From: Bradyrhizobium sp. AZCC 2176
GTDB lineage: Bacteria > Pseudomonadota > Alphaproteobacteria > Rhizobiales > Xanthobacteraceae
DNA length: 64,000 nucleotides
Reading direction: 5' to 3'
Assembly: GCF_036924645.1 (NCBI RefSeq)
Contig: NZ_JAZHRX010000001.1
Location: 6,661,501-6,725,500, forward strand
Part shown: piece after piece, positions 1 to 8,199 of the stretch
Numbering within the stretch: position 1 is the first letter of the stretch
How the letters are laid out: each line of letters starts with the position of its first letter
The notes under the pieces: generated by a model
What the model was told of the DNA's origin: nothing
Database searches by the model: none
Seen by the model: only the letters and a program-made list of their open reading frames with translations
Translations under genes and position numbers: made by a program

Positions 1-169
1 TCTCTCTAACGCGCAGCTCCAGATCTCGGTAGCTGCTGGACGCCCCGTTCTCGACCAGCGCGATCCGGTCGGGGGCTTCGGCAACCTGCCTTGCCGTCAC
101 GCCATGGACGCGGCGCGGCGAGCCGACAGCAATCTCGTCGAGATTGATCGCCTTTGAAAGCTCCGCCAC
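1..169 (-). CDS. Acyl-CoA ligase (AMP-binding), N-terminal fragment cut by window edge
   Basis: The first 56 codons of a leftward gene can be read from a GTG start at 169, preceded at good spacing by GGGAGG. The peptide contains VTARQVAEAPDRIALV and then a serine-rich turn and YRDLE, which is the usual opening of class I adenylate-forming acyl-CoA ligases (a region before the nucleotide motif). Such enzymes activate a carboxylic acid with ATP and CoA. It is transcribed divergently from the SDR-GST pair and shares its upstream region, including an operator-like repeat. The substrate cannot be told from this fragment. The start is too close to the edge to show any catalytic motif. Confidence 0.6.
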   Translation of the reverse strand, partial: MAELSKAINLDEIAVGSPRRVHGVTARQVAEAPDRIALVENGASSSYRDLELRVRE

Positions 170-228
170 GACCGACCTCCCGACCAAACCGTGCCGCTTT
201 GCAGCGCGGCCGTCCGCCAACTATCTAA

Positions 229-251
229 CGTTCTTTTTTAGAACTCGTCAA
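229..251 (+). promoter_or_regulatory. Operator-like inverted repeat, copy 1
   Basis: CGTTCT-TTTTT-AGAACT followed by CGTCAA. The half-sites are inverted with a 5-base spacer, with one mismatch at the outer base. It lies between the divergent ligase fragment and the SDR gene. The same 6-5-6 layout recurs at 3841, 7873 and, more weakly, 8075. It is probably a binding site for a local regulator, with the HxlR or TetR protein as candidates. Confidence 0.55.
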
Positions 252-392
252 TCCCTAATTCTGATCACGAGGTTCCTAAGGGACAACGTGGCTGCCAAAT
301 TATTCGTTAGAACAGGCGAAAATCCTGATTTACAACGTATCTTGCCGCCGCTACGATTACAGTATCAAATACGAACTAATACAGGAAACCGA

Positions 393-1136
393 ATGGCAGA
401 GAGCCGCGGCGTAGCGATACTTGTAGGTGCAGGCGATGCCATCGGAGCCGCCGTCGCCCGGCGTTTTGCGAAGGGCGGCTATACAGTTTGCATCTGCAGG
501 CGCGATGCATCTAAGTCCCAGGGGCTCGTGGGCGAGCTGAGGGCTGAGGGACATAACATTCACGCCTTCAGCGTCGATGCCCGCCAGGAAGCAGAGGTCC
601 AAGGCATATTCGCGCGGATCGAAAAAGAGTTCGGGCCCATCGAGGTTTGCCTCTTCAACGCAGGATCGAACGTCAACAAGCCACTGCTGGAGACAACCGA
701 GAAGCTGTTCTTCAAGGCTTGGGAATTGGCCTGCTACGGCGGCTTCCTGGTCGGACGTGAGGCTGCCCGCTTCATGCTGCCGCGCGGACGCGGCACCATC
801 TTCTTTACGGGTGCGACCGCCAGTGTACGTGGCGGCCAGGGGTTTGCGGCATTTTCTTCAGCGAAGTTCGGACTTCGAGCAGTAGCCCAGGCGATGGCGC
901 GCGAGCTCGGACCGAAGAACATTCATGTCGTGCATCTCCTGATCGACGCCGGCGTCGACAGCGAGGCGATTCACCAGCGCATGAAAGCCGCAAAAGGGAT
1001 CGAGGCAAGCGAAATTCCCCCGAATAGCCTGACCAAGACCTCCTCCATTGCTGACGCCTATTGGTTCACCCACCAGCAAAGCAGGGATGGCTGGACCCAC
1101 GAGCTCGATCTGCGTCCGTCCGTGGAGAAGTGGTAA
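393..1136 (+). CDS. Short-chain dehydrogenase/reductase with Phe in place of catalytic Tyr
   Basis: A 247-residue Rossmann-fold SDR. The nucleotide-binding glycine motif is VGAGDAIG (residues 11-18) and NAG occurs at 89-91. A conserved serine sits near 144 in FTGATAS. The expected YxxxK active site reads F154-S-S-A-K158, so the catalytic tyrosine is phenylalanine. Related SDRs with this change exist to my knowledge, so it may mark a divergent subfamily. The start at 393 was chosen because it gives a normal SDR N-terminus; the frame stays open upstream to 144 but that stretch is not SDR-like. The GST gene follows after one base, so the two are co-transcribed. It probably acts on a hydroxyl or keto intermediate of the island pathway, although the missing Tyr makes ordinary redox chemistry uncertain. 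Confidence 0.75.
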   Translation: MAESRGVAILVGAGDAIGAAVARRFAKGGYTVCICRRDASKSQGLVGELRAEGHNIHAFSVDARQEAEVQGIFARIEKEFGPIEVCLFNAGSNVNKPLLETTEKLFFKAWELACYGGFLVGREAARFMLPRGRGTIFFTGATASVRGGQGFAAFSSAKFGLRAVAQAMARELGPKNIHVVHLLIDAGVDSEAIHQRMKAAKGIEASEIPPNSLTKTSSIADAYWFTHQQSRDGWTHELDLRPSVEKW

Positions 1137-1137
1137 C

Positions 1138-1815
1138 ATGAACGTGACGCCAAACCTTACCCTGTGGGGCGTTGGCACAAGCCGCACCATTCGCCCGCAC
1201 TGGGCCATGCACGAACTTGGTTTGTCCTACAAATCCAAGCCAATCGGGCCGCGGACAGGCGAGACCAAAACCGCTGAATACACCAGGCTCAATCCGCGCC
1301 AGAAGATTCCCTTGCTGCAGGACGGCGATTTCTGCATCGGCGAAAGCGCCGCAATCGTCGCCTATCTGTCGCGAACCTATTCGACGCCCGACCGTTCACT
1401 GATTCCCGCGACCCAGCGCGAGTTCGCCGCTTGGCTGGAATGGTGCTTCTTCATCGTGGCCGAACTCGATTCCACCAGCCTCTACGTCATGCGCCGCCAT
1501 AGCGCAGACGCATTGGGCCACATCTATGGAGTTGCGCCCGAAGTCGTCGCACAAGCCGGCGAGTATTTTCGGCAACAGTTGCGACACGTTGAGGTGGCGC
1601 TGGCAGATGGGCGGACGTTCTTGATGGGTGACCAATTTACCAGCGCTGACATTCTGCTCACGACTTGCCTGGATTGGGCCATCGCTTACGGCGTCGGTAT
1701 TTGCGACAACGCGCAACCCTATCTCGAACGTATCCAGGGGCGGGAGGCTTATCGGCGGGCTGTGGCGGCGAATGTCCCGGTGTCACCGATTACCCCTGCC
1801 GCGGCGAAGGGCTGA
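1138..1815 (+). CDS. Glutathione S-transferase
   Basis: A 225-residue cytosolic GST. The N-terminal thioredoxin-like half contains NPRQKIPLL with the cis-proline, then DGDFCIGESAAIVAYL, the glutathione gamma-glutamyl-binding ES pair. The helical C-terminal half contains LMGDQFTSADILL, matching the conserved GST N-capping box. The ATG at 1138 is one base past the SDR stop, so translation is probably coupled. In aromatic catabolism GSTs can isomerise ring-cleavage products, remove halides or cleave ethers. Here the neighbouring SDR and kappa-GST-like isomerase suggest glutathione chemistry within one pathway. The specific reaction is not known. Confidence 0.85.
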   Translation: MNVTPNLTLWGVGTSRTIRPHWAMHELGLSYKSKPIGPRTGETKTAEYTRLNPRQKIPLLQDGDFCIGESAAIVAYLSRTYSTPDRSLIPATQREFAAWLEWCFFIVAELDSTSLYVMRRHSADALGHIYGVAPEVVAQAGEYFRQQLRHVEVALADGRTFLMGDQFTSADILLTTCLDWAIAYGVGICDNAQPYLERIQGREAYRRAVAANVPVSPITPAAAKG

Positions 1816-1848
1816 CAGAGGTTCGCCGGTCGCGAAGGGGGCTTCGGT

Positions 1849-3054
1849 TCAGACGGCCACGCGAACGCTGCGCCCGGCGACCATTTTGTCGATGGCGCTA
1901 TCGTCGTAACCCAATTCCCGCAACACGTCGCGCGAGTGCTCGCCGATCCGGGGAGCAGGCCCGCCGATCGCGCCCTCATTGATCTCAAAGCGGGCCGCCG
2001 GCTTCGGCTGCCGCACCCGCCCGACCTTCGGCTGATCGAACTCTGCGATGATGCCGCGCGCGATCACCTGTTCATTGTGGATGATTTCGCCCCGGCGCAG
2101 GATCGGCGCGCACGGCACGTCGGCAGCGTCGAGGCGCTCCAGCCATTCGGCGGTGGTGTGTTGACCAATGTATTCCGCCATCTTGTTGATGCGCGCCGTG
2201 GCGTTGACCGAACGCGCCGATGGTGTCGCAAACCGAGGATCGTTGGCAAGTTCGGGATCGCCGGAGGCGCGGCAAAAGCCCTGCCACTCGGAATCCGAAA
2301 TAGTACCGGCGGTGATGTAGCCATCGCTGGTCTTGAACACGAGATCGGGCCGGTCGTTGGGGTCGGCGGCGGCTGCCTCGGCGCCGACGACGGTATACTG
2401 CATCATGCCTTCCGGCCACAGGTACGAAATCATCGCGTCGAGCATAGCGATCTGAATATGATCGCCCTGCCCGGTTTTCTCGCGGGCATAGAGCGCTGCC
2501 GCCACCGCCTGTGCGGCGAACACCGCGGTGGTCTTGTCGCATACGATCGTGCGGATCATCTGCGGACGATTTGTGACCGGCTGGGACTGGATATCGGCGA
2601 AGCCCGACAGGCCCTGAATGATCGGATCATAGACGCGCTTCTTCACGTACGGGCCGGTATCGCCAACGCCGCTGATCGAGACGTAGATCAGGCGCGGATG
2701 CCGCTTGCGCAACTCTTCCACCCCGAGTCCGAGGCGCTCCATGGTGCCGGGCCGGAAGTTCTGCACCAGCACATCAGCCTGCGTGACCAGCCTGGCGAGC
2801 ACCTCGCGGCCAGCCGTGCTCTTGACGTCAATCGACAGCGAACGCTTGCCGCGGTTCGAAGAGATGAACAGCGCGGAAAACTCGCCGTCCTTGTCGATCG
2901 TGGCACGGCTGCGGCGGGTGATGTCACCGCCGATCGGCTCGATCTTCAAGACGTCGGCGCCCTGATCCGCCAGAAACATGGTCGCGAACGGGCCCGACAC
3001 AACGCCGGTCAGGTCGAGGACACGAACACCGCTAAGCGGGCCAGGCATGGGCAT
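1849..3054 (-). CDS. Class III CoA-transferase (CaiB/BaiF family)
   Basis: A 401-residue protein with the family opening PLSGVRVLDLTGVVSGPFAT, then ADVLKIEP and NRGKRSL. The catalytic aspartate is probably D173 in RTIVCDKTTAVFA, the position that forms the acyl-aspartyl anhydride in formyl-CoA transferase. Length fits the family (about 400). The enzyme moves CoA between organic acids. It is preceded on the same strand by the DsbA-like isomerase gene with a 75-base gap, so the two form a likely operon. It converges with the GST gene over 33 bases. It may recycle CoA from a product thioester onto the incoming substrate. The substrate is unknown. Confidence 0.85.
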   Translation of the reverse strand: MPMPGPLSGVRVLDLTGVVSGPFATMFLADQGADVLKIEPIGGDITRRSRATIDKDGEFSALFISSNRGKRSLSIDVKSTAGREVLARLVTQADVLVQNFRPGTMERLGLGVEELRKRHPRLIYVSISGVGDTGPYVKKRVYDPIIQGLSGFADIQSQPVTNRPQMIRTIVCDKTTAVFAAQAVAAALYAREKTGQGDHIQIAMLDAMISYLWPEGMMQYTVVGAEAAAADPNDRPDLVFKTSDGYITAGTISDSEWQGFCRASGDPELANDPRFATPSARSVNATARINKMAEYIGQHTTAEWLERLDAADVPCAPILRRGEIIHNEQVIARGIIAEFDQPKVGRVRQPKPAARFEINEGAIGGPAPRIGEHSRDVLRELGYDDSAIDKMVAGRSVRVAV

Positions 3055-3129
3055 TCTCCCTGATTTTTACTTCTGCTTTAGGTCCGAGGGTTTTGTCTTT
3101 CGCCACTTAACCTGGGACAGTGGCCACTA

Positions 3130-3762
3130 CTAGGCCGTCTTGGGAACAGGTTGCCTGGTCTGTTCGACGATCGACTCCTCGACGTCACGAAGCTGATCCT
3201 TGCCGAAGAACATTTCCGTTCCAACGAAGAAAGTCGGCGAGCCGAATGCTCCCCGGCTGACTGCATCGTTAGTCAGGTCGATCAGCCTCTTCTTGACGTC
3301 ATCCAGCTGGGCGCGCCCGATCAACCGGTCAATATCGATCCCCGAGGAGATGAATGCGTTTCGGAAGGTTTCGAGGTCATCCATCTTCTTCGGTTCTTCC
3401 CACATGTGATGGTAGGCGGCGCGGAAATAAGGCTCGAACACGCCTTCGAATTGGGCAGCGACAGCCCCCCGCATCAACATCAGCGTATTGACCGGAAAGA
3501 ACGGATTTTGACGGAATTTCGTGATGTTGTGGCGCCGGATAAATCGTTGGGTCTCTAGCGCCTGGTATTCCGGCTTGTTCTTGATTCCGCGAAGAGAGTC
3601 GAAGGGCGACATGTTGCCCGTCGCCTTGTAGATGCCGCCAAGCAGAACCGGGACGTACTCGAATTTCACGCCGGTACGCCGCTCGATCCCTGGAATGGCT
3701 AGTTCAGCCAAATAAGCGTTCGGGCTGCCGAAATCGAACTGGAATTCAACCTTCAGGGGCAT
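3130..3762 (-). CDS. DsbA-family / 2-hydroxychromene-2-carboxylate isomerase-like protein
   Basis: A 210-residue thioredoxin-fold protein of the HCCA isomerase/kappa-GST group. The N-terminus has FQFDFGSPNAY with Ser13 where DsbA would carry its CXXC motif, as in glutathione-dependent isomerases. GAFGSPTFFVG near the C-terminus holds the cis-proline. The central helical insertion (residues about 60-150) is typical of the family. In naphthalene degradation the relative NahD isomerises 2-hydroxychromene-2-carboxylate using glutathione. The gene is divergent from the HxlR regulator, with an operator-like repeat between them, and leads the CoA-transferase gene. Its role as a glutathione-dependent isomerase in this island is inferred. 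Confidence 0.75.
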   Translation of the reverse strand: MPLKVEFQFDFGSPNAYLAELAIPGIERRTGVKFEYVPVLLGGIYKATGNMSPFDSLRGIKNKPEYQALETQRFIRRHNITKFRQNPFFPVNTLMLMRGAVAAQFEGVFEPYFRAAYHHMWEEPKKMDDLETFRNAFISSGIDIDRLIGRAQLDDVKKRLIDLTNDAVSRGAFGSPTFFVGTEMFFGKDQLRDVEESIVEQTRQPVPKTA

Positions 3763-3840
3763 GTCGGCTCCTCCCGCGAGTGCATTGGATGATCAGGTTT
3801 GGTCTTCGATAGCCGAGATCCGGCTGGCACTCCTCTTTAC

Positions 3841-3862
3841 AGTTCTAAAATCGAACTGTCAA
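3841..3862 (+). promoter_or_regulatory. Operator-like inverted repeat, copy 2
   Basis: AGTTCT-AAAAT-CGAACT followed by GTCAA, an inverted repeat with the same 6-5-6 spacing as copies 1 and 3. It lies in the divergent promoter region of the isomerase gene and the HxlR regulator gene, a position that suggests autoregulation by the HxlR protein. Confidence 0.55.
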
Positions 3863-4004
3863 ACTTCTGCAGATTCAGCTGCCTTCACACCGTTCGTAGG
3901 GGATTGTTTGGAGCTGAGTACCTATCTAGAATGGTGGGGAAAAGCTGAGGTTCCCTGGACGATTCGAGTGAAAACAGGGCGCCGGATGGATTGGAGAGCA
4001 GCAA

Positions 4005-4517
4005 ATGCGATGGGATGCCCTTGAAGAAGAGCCATGTTCGATGGCCCGCACGATCGGCGTGATCGGCGACCGTTGGACCCTACTTATCCTGCGCGAATGC
4101 TTTCTGCGCACGCGCCGCTTCGAAGGATTTCAGTCCGCGCTTGGAATTACACGCCATTTGCTCGCAGAACGGCTGAAGAAGCTGGTCCGGCAAGGCGTGC
4201 TGCGCCGCATTCCCTATCAGGAGTCGCCCAAACGGCATGAATATATTCTCACCCAAAAAGGACTCGATCTCTATCCGATCATGATGGCAATCGTGCATTG
4301 GGGTGACACGCACATGGTCGACGTACGCGGGCGGCCGTTGCTGCACCAGCACCGAAAATGCGGCAAGAACTTCGATCCAGTCATGGTGTGCTCGGAGTGC
4401 GGCGAGCCGCTTTCGGCCAAGGAAGTCCATACTCACCCTGGCCCTGGGGCGCGAAGCACCCCACCGGCAAAGGCGGCGCCGGAGAAGAAGGCAAAGCCGC
4501 GCCGCAAAGCCGCTTAA
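4005..4517 (+). CDS. HxlR-family winged-helix transcriptional regulator
   Basis: A 170-residue HxlR/MarR-type regulator. Residues about 10-100 form the winged helix, with IGVIGDRWTLLILRE and FEGFQSALGITRHLLAERLKKL, a near-canonical HxlR signature. The tail adds VCSECGEPL (a CxxC pair) and a lysine- and alanine-rich end. Cys11 near the N-terminus lies where redox- or aldehyde-sensing HxlR members have a sensor cysteine. An alternative ATG at 4038 would shorten it and lose that cysteine. It is divergent from the isomerase operon. It is the leading candidate to bind the repeated operator-like motif. Confidence 0.85.
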   Translation: MRWDALEEEPCSMARTIGVIGDRWTLLILRECFLRTRRFEGFQSALGITRHLLAERLKKLVRQGVLRRIPYQESPKRHEYILTQKGLDLYPIMMAIVHWGDTHMVDVRGRPLLHQHRKCGKNFDPVMVCSECGEPLSAKEVHTHPGPGARSTPPAKAAPEKKAKPRRKAA

Positions 4518-4645
4518 GGTGGGCCGCTTAGCCGGACGCTGCATCGAAGGTCTCGCTCGGTAGATCGGACCGCGAGCGAATGTCCGCCGGCGTCACCTGA
4601 GGACACGAGATGTCCGGCAACGGTCGCGGACGGCTGAACTCGCCC

Positions 4646-6445
4646 TCAGACCTGGATCACATCTCGATTTGCTTCGTTGCAGTAGAGACGCTCGACCTGG
4701 TCAGAGCGATGCTTCAGCACAGCACGTTGGTTGACGTAGGCCTTGTCGGTGATTTCTCCCGCCGCCAGTGACGGCGGATCCTTGAGCAGCGAGAATGAAC
4801 AGATTCTTTCACTGCTTCCAACGGTTTCATTGTATTCCTGAAAACGATCCTTCAGAAATTGAATCACGAGAGGGTCGCAGGTCAAATCCGACGCTGAGGT
4901 CTTCGAAATCCGCGCCGCCTCGGTAGGATTCAACCAGCAGAGCAGCGCGCACGATTCACGATTTTCTCCCGCAACGACAATGTCAAGCAATACGCCGCGC
5001 GTCGCCGCCAAAATCGCCGCGCGCATATTCCCGATCGAGACCCATGTGCCGTTCGCGAGTTTGAAGTTCTCGGAAATTCTGCCTGTAAAACGCAGCCCAC
5101 GCTCCGGCTTCTGAGGATCCAGAAACGAGACGGTATCGCCGATGCGATAGAACCCTTCCTCATCGAAGGCCTTTTCGGTCAAATCCGGCCTTCCAAGATA
5201 ACCTGGCGTAACGTTGGGTCCCTTGACCCTTGCCTCGTAAGTATCGGAAACAGGGATGAGTTTTAACTTAAGACCCGGCGCGGGAAGACCGATCTCTCCC
5301 GGCTGGTCCGTCGCCCAATGAGTCGTACTGATTGTCGGGGCCGTTTCGGTGGTGCCGTAGCCCGACATGACCGGAATTCGCCGGCCGGTGATCGACCATG
5401 TCAGCCGATAGAGTTTTTCAAGCGTGCCCTGCGAGATCGCAGCCCCGGCATAGCTCAATCTGTCCATCCGCCTGAACACGCTGGCGCCAAGATCACGGTC
5501 GTTCTCGATTGCGTCACATAAGAGATTGTAGCCGGCCGGTACGTTGAACATGGCGGTCGGCGAAATCTCCTTGAGATTCGCGACCGTCTTGTGAAAGAGC
5601 TGAGGCAGCGGCCGGCCATCGTCGATGTAGAGAGTTCCGCCATTCTTGAGAATGCTGTGAAGGATGACGTTACTGCCCATCGTATGGTGCCAGGGCAGCC
5701 ACTCAACCTGCACCGGCGCGTCCGGAGGAGATACCAGCAGACTCCCCATCTGCAAGGAACTCGCCATCATGCGGTGGGTGTTGAGCACGCCTTTGGGGAA
5801 ACCGGTCGAACCGGATGTGAAGAGAATCTTTGCAACGACGTCGCAAGAAATTGCCCGTGAAGCATCCGCAAATCCTTCGCTCCCGGTTCGGGATGTCAGT
5901 GCGCCGAAAGGCGCGGTGTCCGGCCCACCATCGACGCTGATCCAGGTCGCGGCTGCCAGTTCGGGAATGGAGCGCCCGGCGGAAAAGCCGCTCGCGCTCT
6001 GAACGAAAACGAAATTCGGGCGCAGCGCTTCCGCTATGTCCTTGAGACGAGCCAAGCCGCCGGGCATCAGCGTGTAGTTTGGCGATATCGGCGCCAGGAT
6101 CACCCCTATCGACATTGCGGCAAACGAGATCACCGCGTTCTCGATGGAGTTTCCTGAAAGTACAGCAAGCTTGTCAGCCGGCTTTGCTCCCATATCGATC
6201 AGGCTTTGGCCGACCGCCTGAACCTGCAACCATGCTTCGCTATAGGTGATCTCGTCCCACCCCCCATTCGCATTGCGTTGCGCGAGAAAAATTCTATCCG
6301 GAACGGAACCTGCCCAGGTCGGAAGAAAATCCGTGATGCGCCAGTCACACCTTCCCAACTCAAGGGGCGAGCTCAACATGAGCGTGCCGTCGGTTCGACG
6401 CTCTATGGAAAGCTCCCTCGGCGCAAACGTCAGTGCCCTCGACAT
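4646..6445 (-). CDS. AMP-dependent acyl-CoA synthetase, feruloyl-CoA synthase-like
   Basis: A 599-residue class I adenylate-forming ligase. The P-loop FTSGSTGFPKG lies at about 209-219, followed by VEWLPWHHTMGSN, GYGTTETAP and YRIGD. The C-terminal AGEITDKAYVNQRAVL closely matches the end of feruloyl-CoA synthases, where the lysine serves adenylation. That makes a phenylpropenoid or other aromatic acid a plausible substrate. The ATG at 6445 has AGGAG at good spacing; a 29-residue upstream extension is open but unlikely. It lies 174 bases downstream of the binding-protein gene on the same strand, and the pair may share the operator-bearing promoter near 7880. No hydratase/aldolase (Ech) partner is seen in the window. 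Confidence 0.8.
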   Translation of the reverse strand: MSRALTFAPRELSIERRTDGTLMLSSPLELGRCDWRITDFLPTWAGSVPDRIFLAQRNANGGWDEITYSEAWLQVQAVGQSLIDMGAKPADKLAVLSGNSIENAVISFAAMSIGVILAPISPNYTLMPGGLARLKDIAEALRPNFVFVQSASGFSAGRSIPELAAATWISVDGGPDTAPFGALTSRTGSEGFADASRAISCDVVAKILFTSGSTGFPKGVLNTHRMMASSLQMGSLLVSPPDAPVQVEWLPWHHTMGSNVILHSILKNGGTLYIDDGRPLPQLFHKTVANLKEISPTAMFNVPAGYNLLCDAIENDRDLGASVFRRMDRLSYAGAAISQGTLEKLYRLTWSITGRRIPVMSGYGTTETAPTISTTHWATDQPGEIGLPAPGLKLKLIPVSDTYEARVKGPNVTPGYLGRPDLTEKAFDEEGFYRIGDTVSFLDPQKPERGLRFTGRISENFKLANGTWVSIGNMRAAILAATRGVLLDIVVAGENRESCALLCWLNPTEAARISKTSASDLTCDPLVIQFLKDRFQEYNETVGSSERICSFSLLKDPPSLAAGEITDKAYVNQRAVLKHRSDQVERLYCNEANRDVIQV

Positions 6446-6619
6446 CGAAAATAATCTCCTGAATTGCTGCGATATCCGATCAGCGCGCGAGACTCGATTC
6501 ACCACTCCTGGTGCCCATCGCTGCTGCGCCAACGCTGCAAGCCGTCAATCAGGCGGCCACCGGCCGGCAGTTCACACTCAACGCGCGAACTGCCGCGCCG
6601 TCGCTTCGCCCATGCGAGG

Positions 6620-7819
6620 TCACTCGGACTTGGCGTCCAGCACTTCCCCAAAGGCTTGCCAGCTCGTGCCGCTCCACCGCTGCAATCGCATCTGCGTCCA
6701 GATCATGTTCTCTGTATCGGTGGTGTTGACCTTGATGCCTGGCAGCGCCGTCGGAACGACGAAATCCCTGAGGTTCTTGGCCTGTGCAAGAATATTCTTG
6801 CGCGATAGATCATTGCCGCATTGCTTCAGAATCTGCTCGAGCAGGATGCCTTGCTGATAGCCGGTCAGATAACTTCCATTGGTGATGTCGGCGCCCGGCA
6901 AATACTTGTCGAAAAACACCCTGAAGGCCTGCATGCCCGGGTCATCCTTCCACGCCGAATCCAGAACATCCTTGTTGGTCGTGCCGACGATCACGCCGAC
7001 AGATTTGTCGAGACCGGCGGGCGCGAGCGTGCCTCCGACCGAGCCGGAAGGAAAATTAATGATCACGGTCGCCTTCCAGCCGATCACGGAGGCTTGCCGG
7101 ATGGCCTGCGCCGCGAACTTCGGTGTGCCGGCGATCACAAGAGCCTCCGCACCGGAGCTCTTTAGATTGACGACCTGTGAATCAACCGTCGGTTCGGTGA
7201 CCTCATAGGAAGCGCTCACGACCTTCCGGTCGAAATCCTTGCCGAGAAACGCCTTGAAGGCGGCGAGGTAGTCTTTGCCGAGGTCGTCGTTCTGATAGAG
7301 GATGGCATACTTGGCGTATGGCAGCGCCTTCGTCAGATATTTGGCGTAGATTTTTCCTTCAGTGTCGTAGCTGACAAGACCTGTCGTGGTCAGCGGGTAA
7401 TTAGTGACTTCGGTGAACTTGGATGACCCGCTGATAATTGCGATGCTAGGCACCCCTTTCGACCGCAGGTATTTTGCCGTAGCCGAGATGCCCGGGGTGC
7501 CGAGTTGGCCGAACATGAACGACACTTCATCGCTCTCAACAAGTTTGCGAACGTGCTCAACCGCCTTGGGAGGGCTGTATGCATCGTCGTATGCGATGTA
7601 GTTGATCTTGCGTCCGTTAATGCCGCCGCGGTCGTTCACCAACTGAATGTAGGCGATAAGTCCCTTCCCTACGAGACCGATCGATGACGCCGGTCCGCTG
7701 AAGGGAAAAACGCCGCCGACCTTAATCTCCGTCGCTGAAATTCCGGGCTCTTCAGCCGCGAATGCAGGCCCGCTCAAAAGTAAAGCCAGAGCCGCCACGG
7801 CCTTCCATTTCATCAACAT
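6620..7819 (-). CDS. ABC transporter periplasmic substrate-binding protein (LivK-like)
   Basis: A 399-residue branched-chain amino acid-type binding protein (Peripla_BP_6). The signal peptide is an MLMKWK start, a hydrophobic ALALLLSG core and an AFA cleavage site. The mature part has EIKVGGVFPFSGPASSIG and VNDRGGINGRKI, the usual LivK beginning. ATG 7819 was chosen because GGGAGGA precedes it at about seven bases; ATG 7813 is also possible. In Bradyrhizobium-type genomes such orphan binding proteins often serve aromatic or dicarboxylic acid uptake with permeases encoded elsewhere. No permease or ATPase gene lies beside it. It probably captures the substrate that the adjacent ligase activates. 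Confidence 0.85.
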   Translation of the reverse strand: MLMKWKAVAALALLLSGPAFAAEEPGISATEIKVGGVFPFSGPASSIGLVGKGLIAYIQLVNDRGGINGRKINYIAYDDAYSPPKAVEHVRKLVESDEVSFMFGQLGTPGISATAKYLRSKGVPSIAIISGSSKFTEVTNYPLTTTGLVSYDTEGKIYAKYLTKALPYAKYAILYQNDDLGKDYLAAFKAFLGKDFDRKVVSASYEVTEPTVDSQVVNLKSSGAEALVIAGTPKFAAQAIRQASVIGWKATVIINFPSGSVGGTLAPAGLDKSVGVIVGTTNKDVLDSAWKDDPGMQAFRVFFDKYLPGADITNGSYLTGYQQGILLEQILKQCGNDLSRKNILAQAKNLRDFVVPTALPGIKVNTTDTENMIWTQMRLQRWSGTSWQAFGEVLDAKSE

Positions 7820-7872
7820 TGCTCGTCCTCCCAAACGCGCACCTTCCGGGGTACGTCGCTGCTACAGCTTAC

Positions 7873-7895
7873 AGTTCTTTTTTAGAACTCGTCAA
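7873..7895 (+). promoter_or_regulatory. Operator-like inverted repeat, copy 3 (best copy)
   Basis: AGTTCT-TTTTT-AGAACT followed by CGTCAA. The 6-base arms are perfectly inverted, and from GTTCT through CGTCAA it is identical to the copy at 229-251. It starts 54 bases upstream of the binding-protein start codon. An AT-rich site here could overlap its promoter. Confidence 0.6.
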
Positions 7896-8074
7896 GCACT
7901 TTAGATTATCGCTCCCCGGCCCGCTCGCACGCTCGGGGCGCGGGCTGAAACTTAAGAGCTAAACCATTCCGGCAAATCTGCTTTTTGCAGGCCATCGCCT
8001 CATGGAGACCACGCGCGATCGGACGTCGAACGCCAGCTGGGGAAGTCACGGGACACCGTCGTCCAGCGCGCGTC

Positions 8075-8163
8075 AATTCTGTTATCGAACTAACTTTGAC
8101 GCATCACTTTCATGGCCTGCGGCCTCACCAAATAGATTGCGTTCGAACTCTATAGTGATATAG
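8075..8163 (+). promoter_or_regulatory. TetR-gene promoter region with two inverted repeats
   Basis: AATTCT-GTTAT-CGAACT at 8075-8091 is a weaker fourth copy of the 6-5-6 motif. Farther down, GTTCGAAC (8141-8148) is palindromic and CTATA-GTGA-TATAG (8150-8163) is a perfect 5-base inverted repeat about 36 bases before the TetR start codon. The latter looks like a self-operator of the TetR protein. None of this is tested. Confidence 0.4.
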
Positions 8164-8199
8164 ATTTCGACTGCCATCTAAAACATGGGGAGACCTACA

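Noticed and set aside
1138..1815. GST as a lignin beta-etherase (LigE/LigF)
   Set aside because: Only generic GST motifs can be seen. The SDR-GST pair resembles the LigD-LigEF idea, but no specific etherase residue pattern could be identified.
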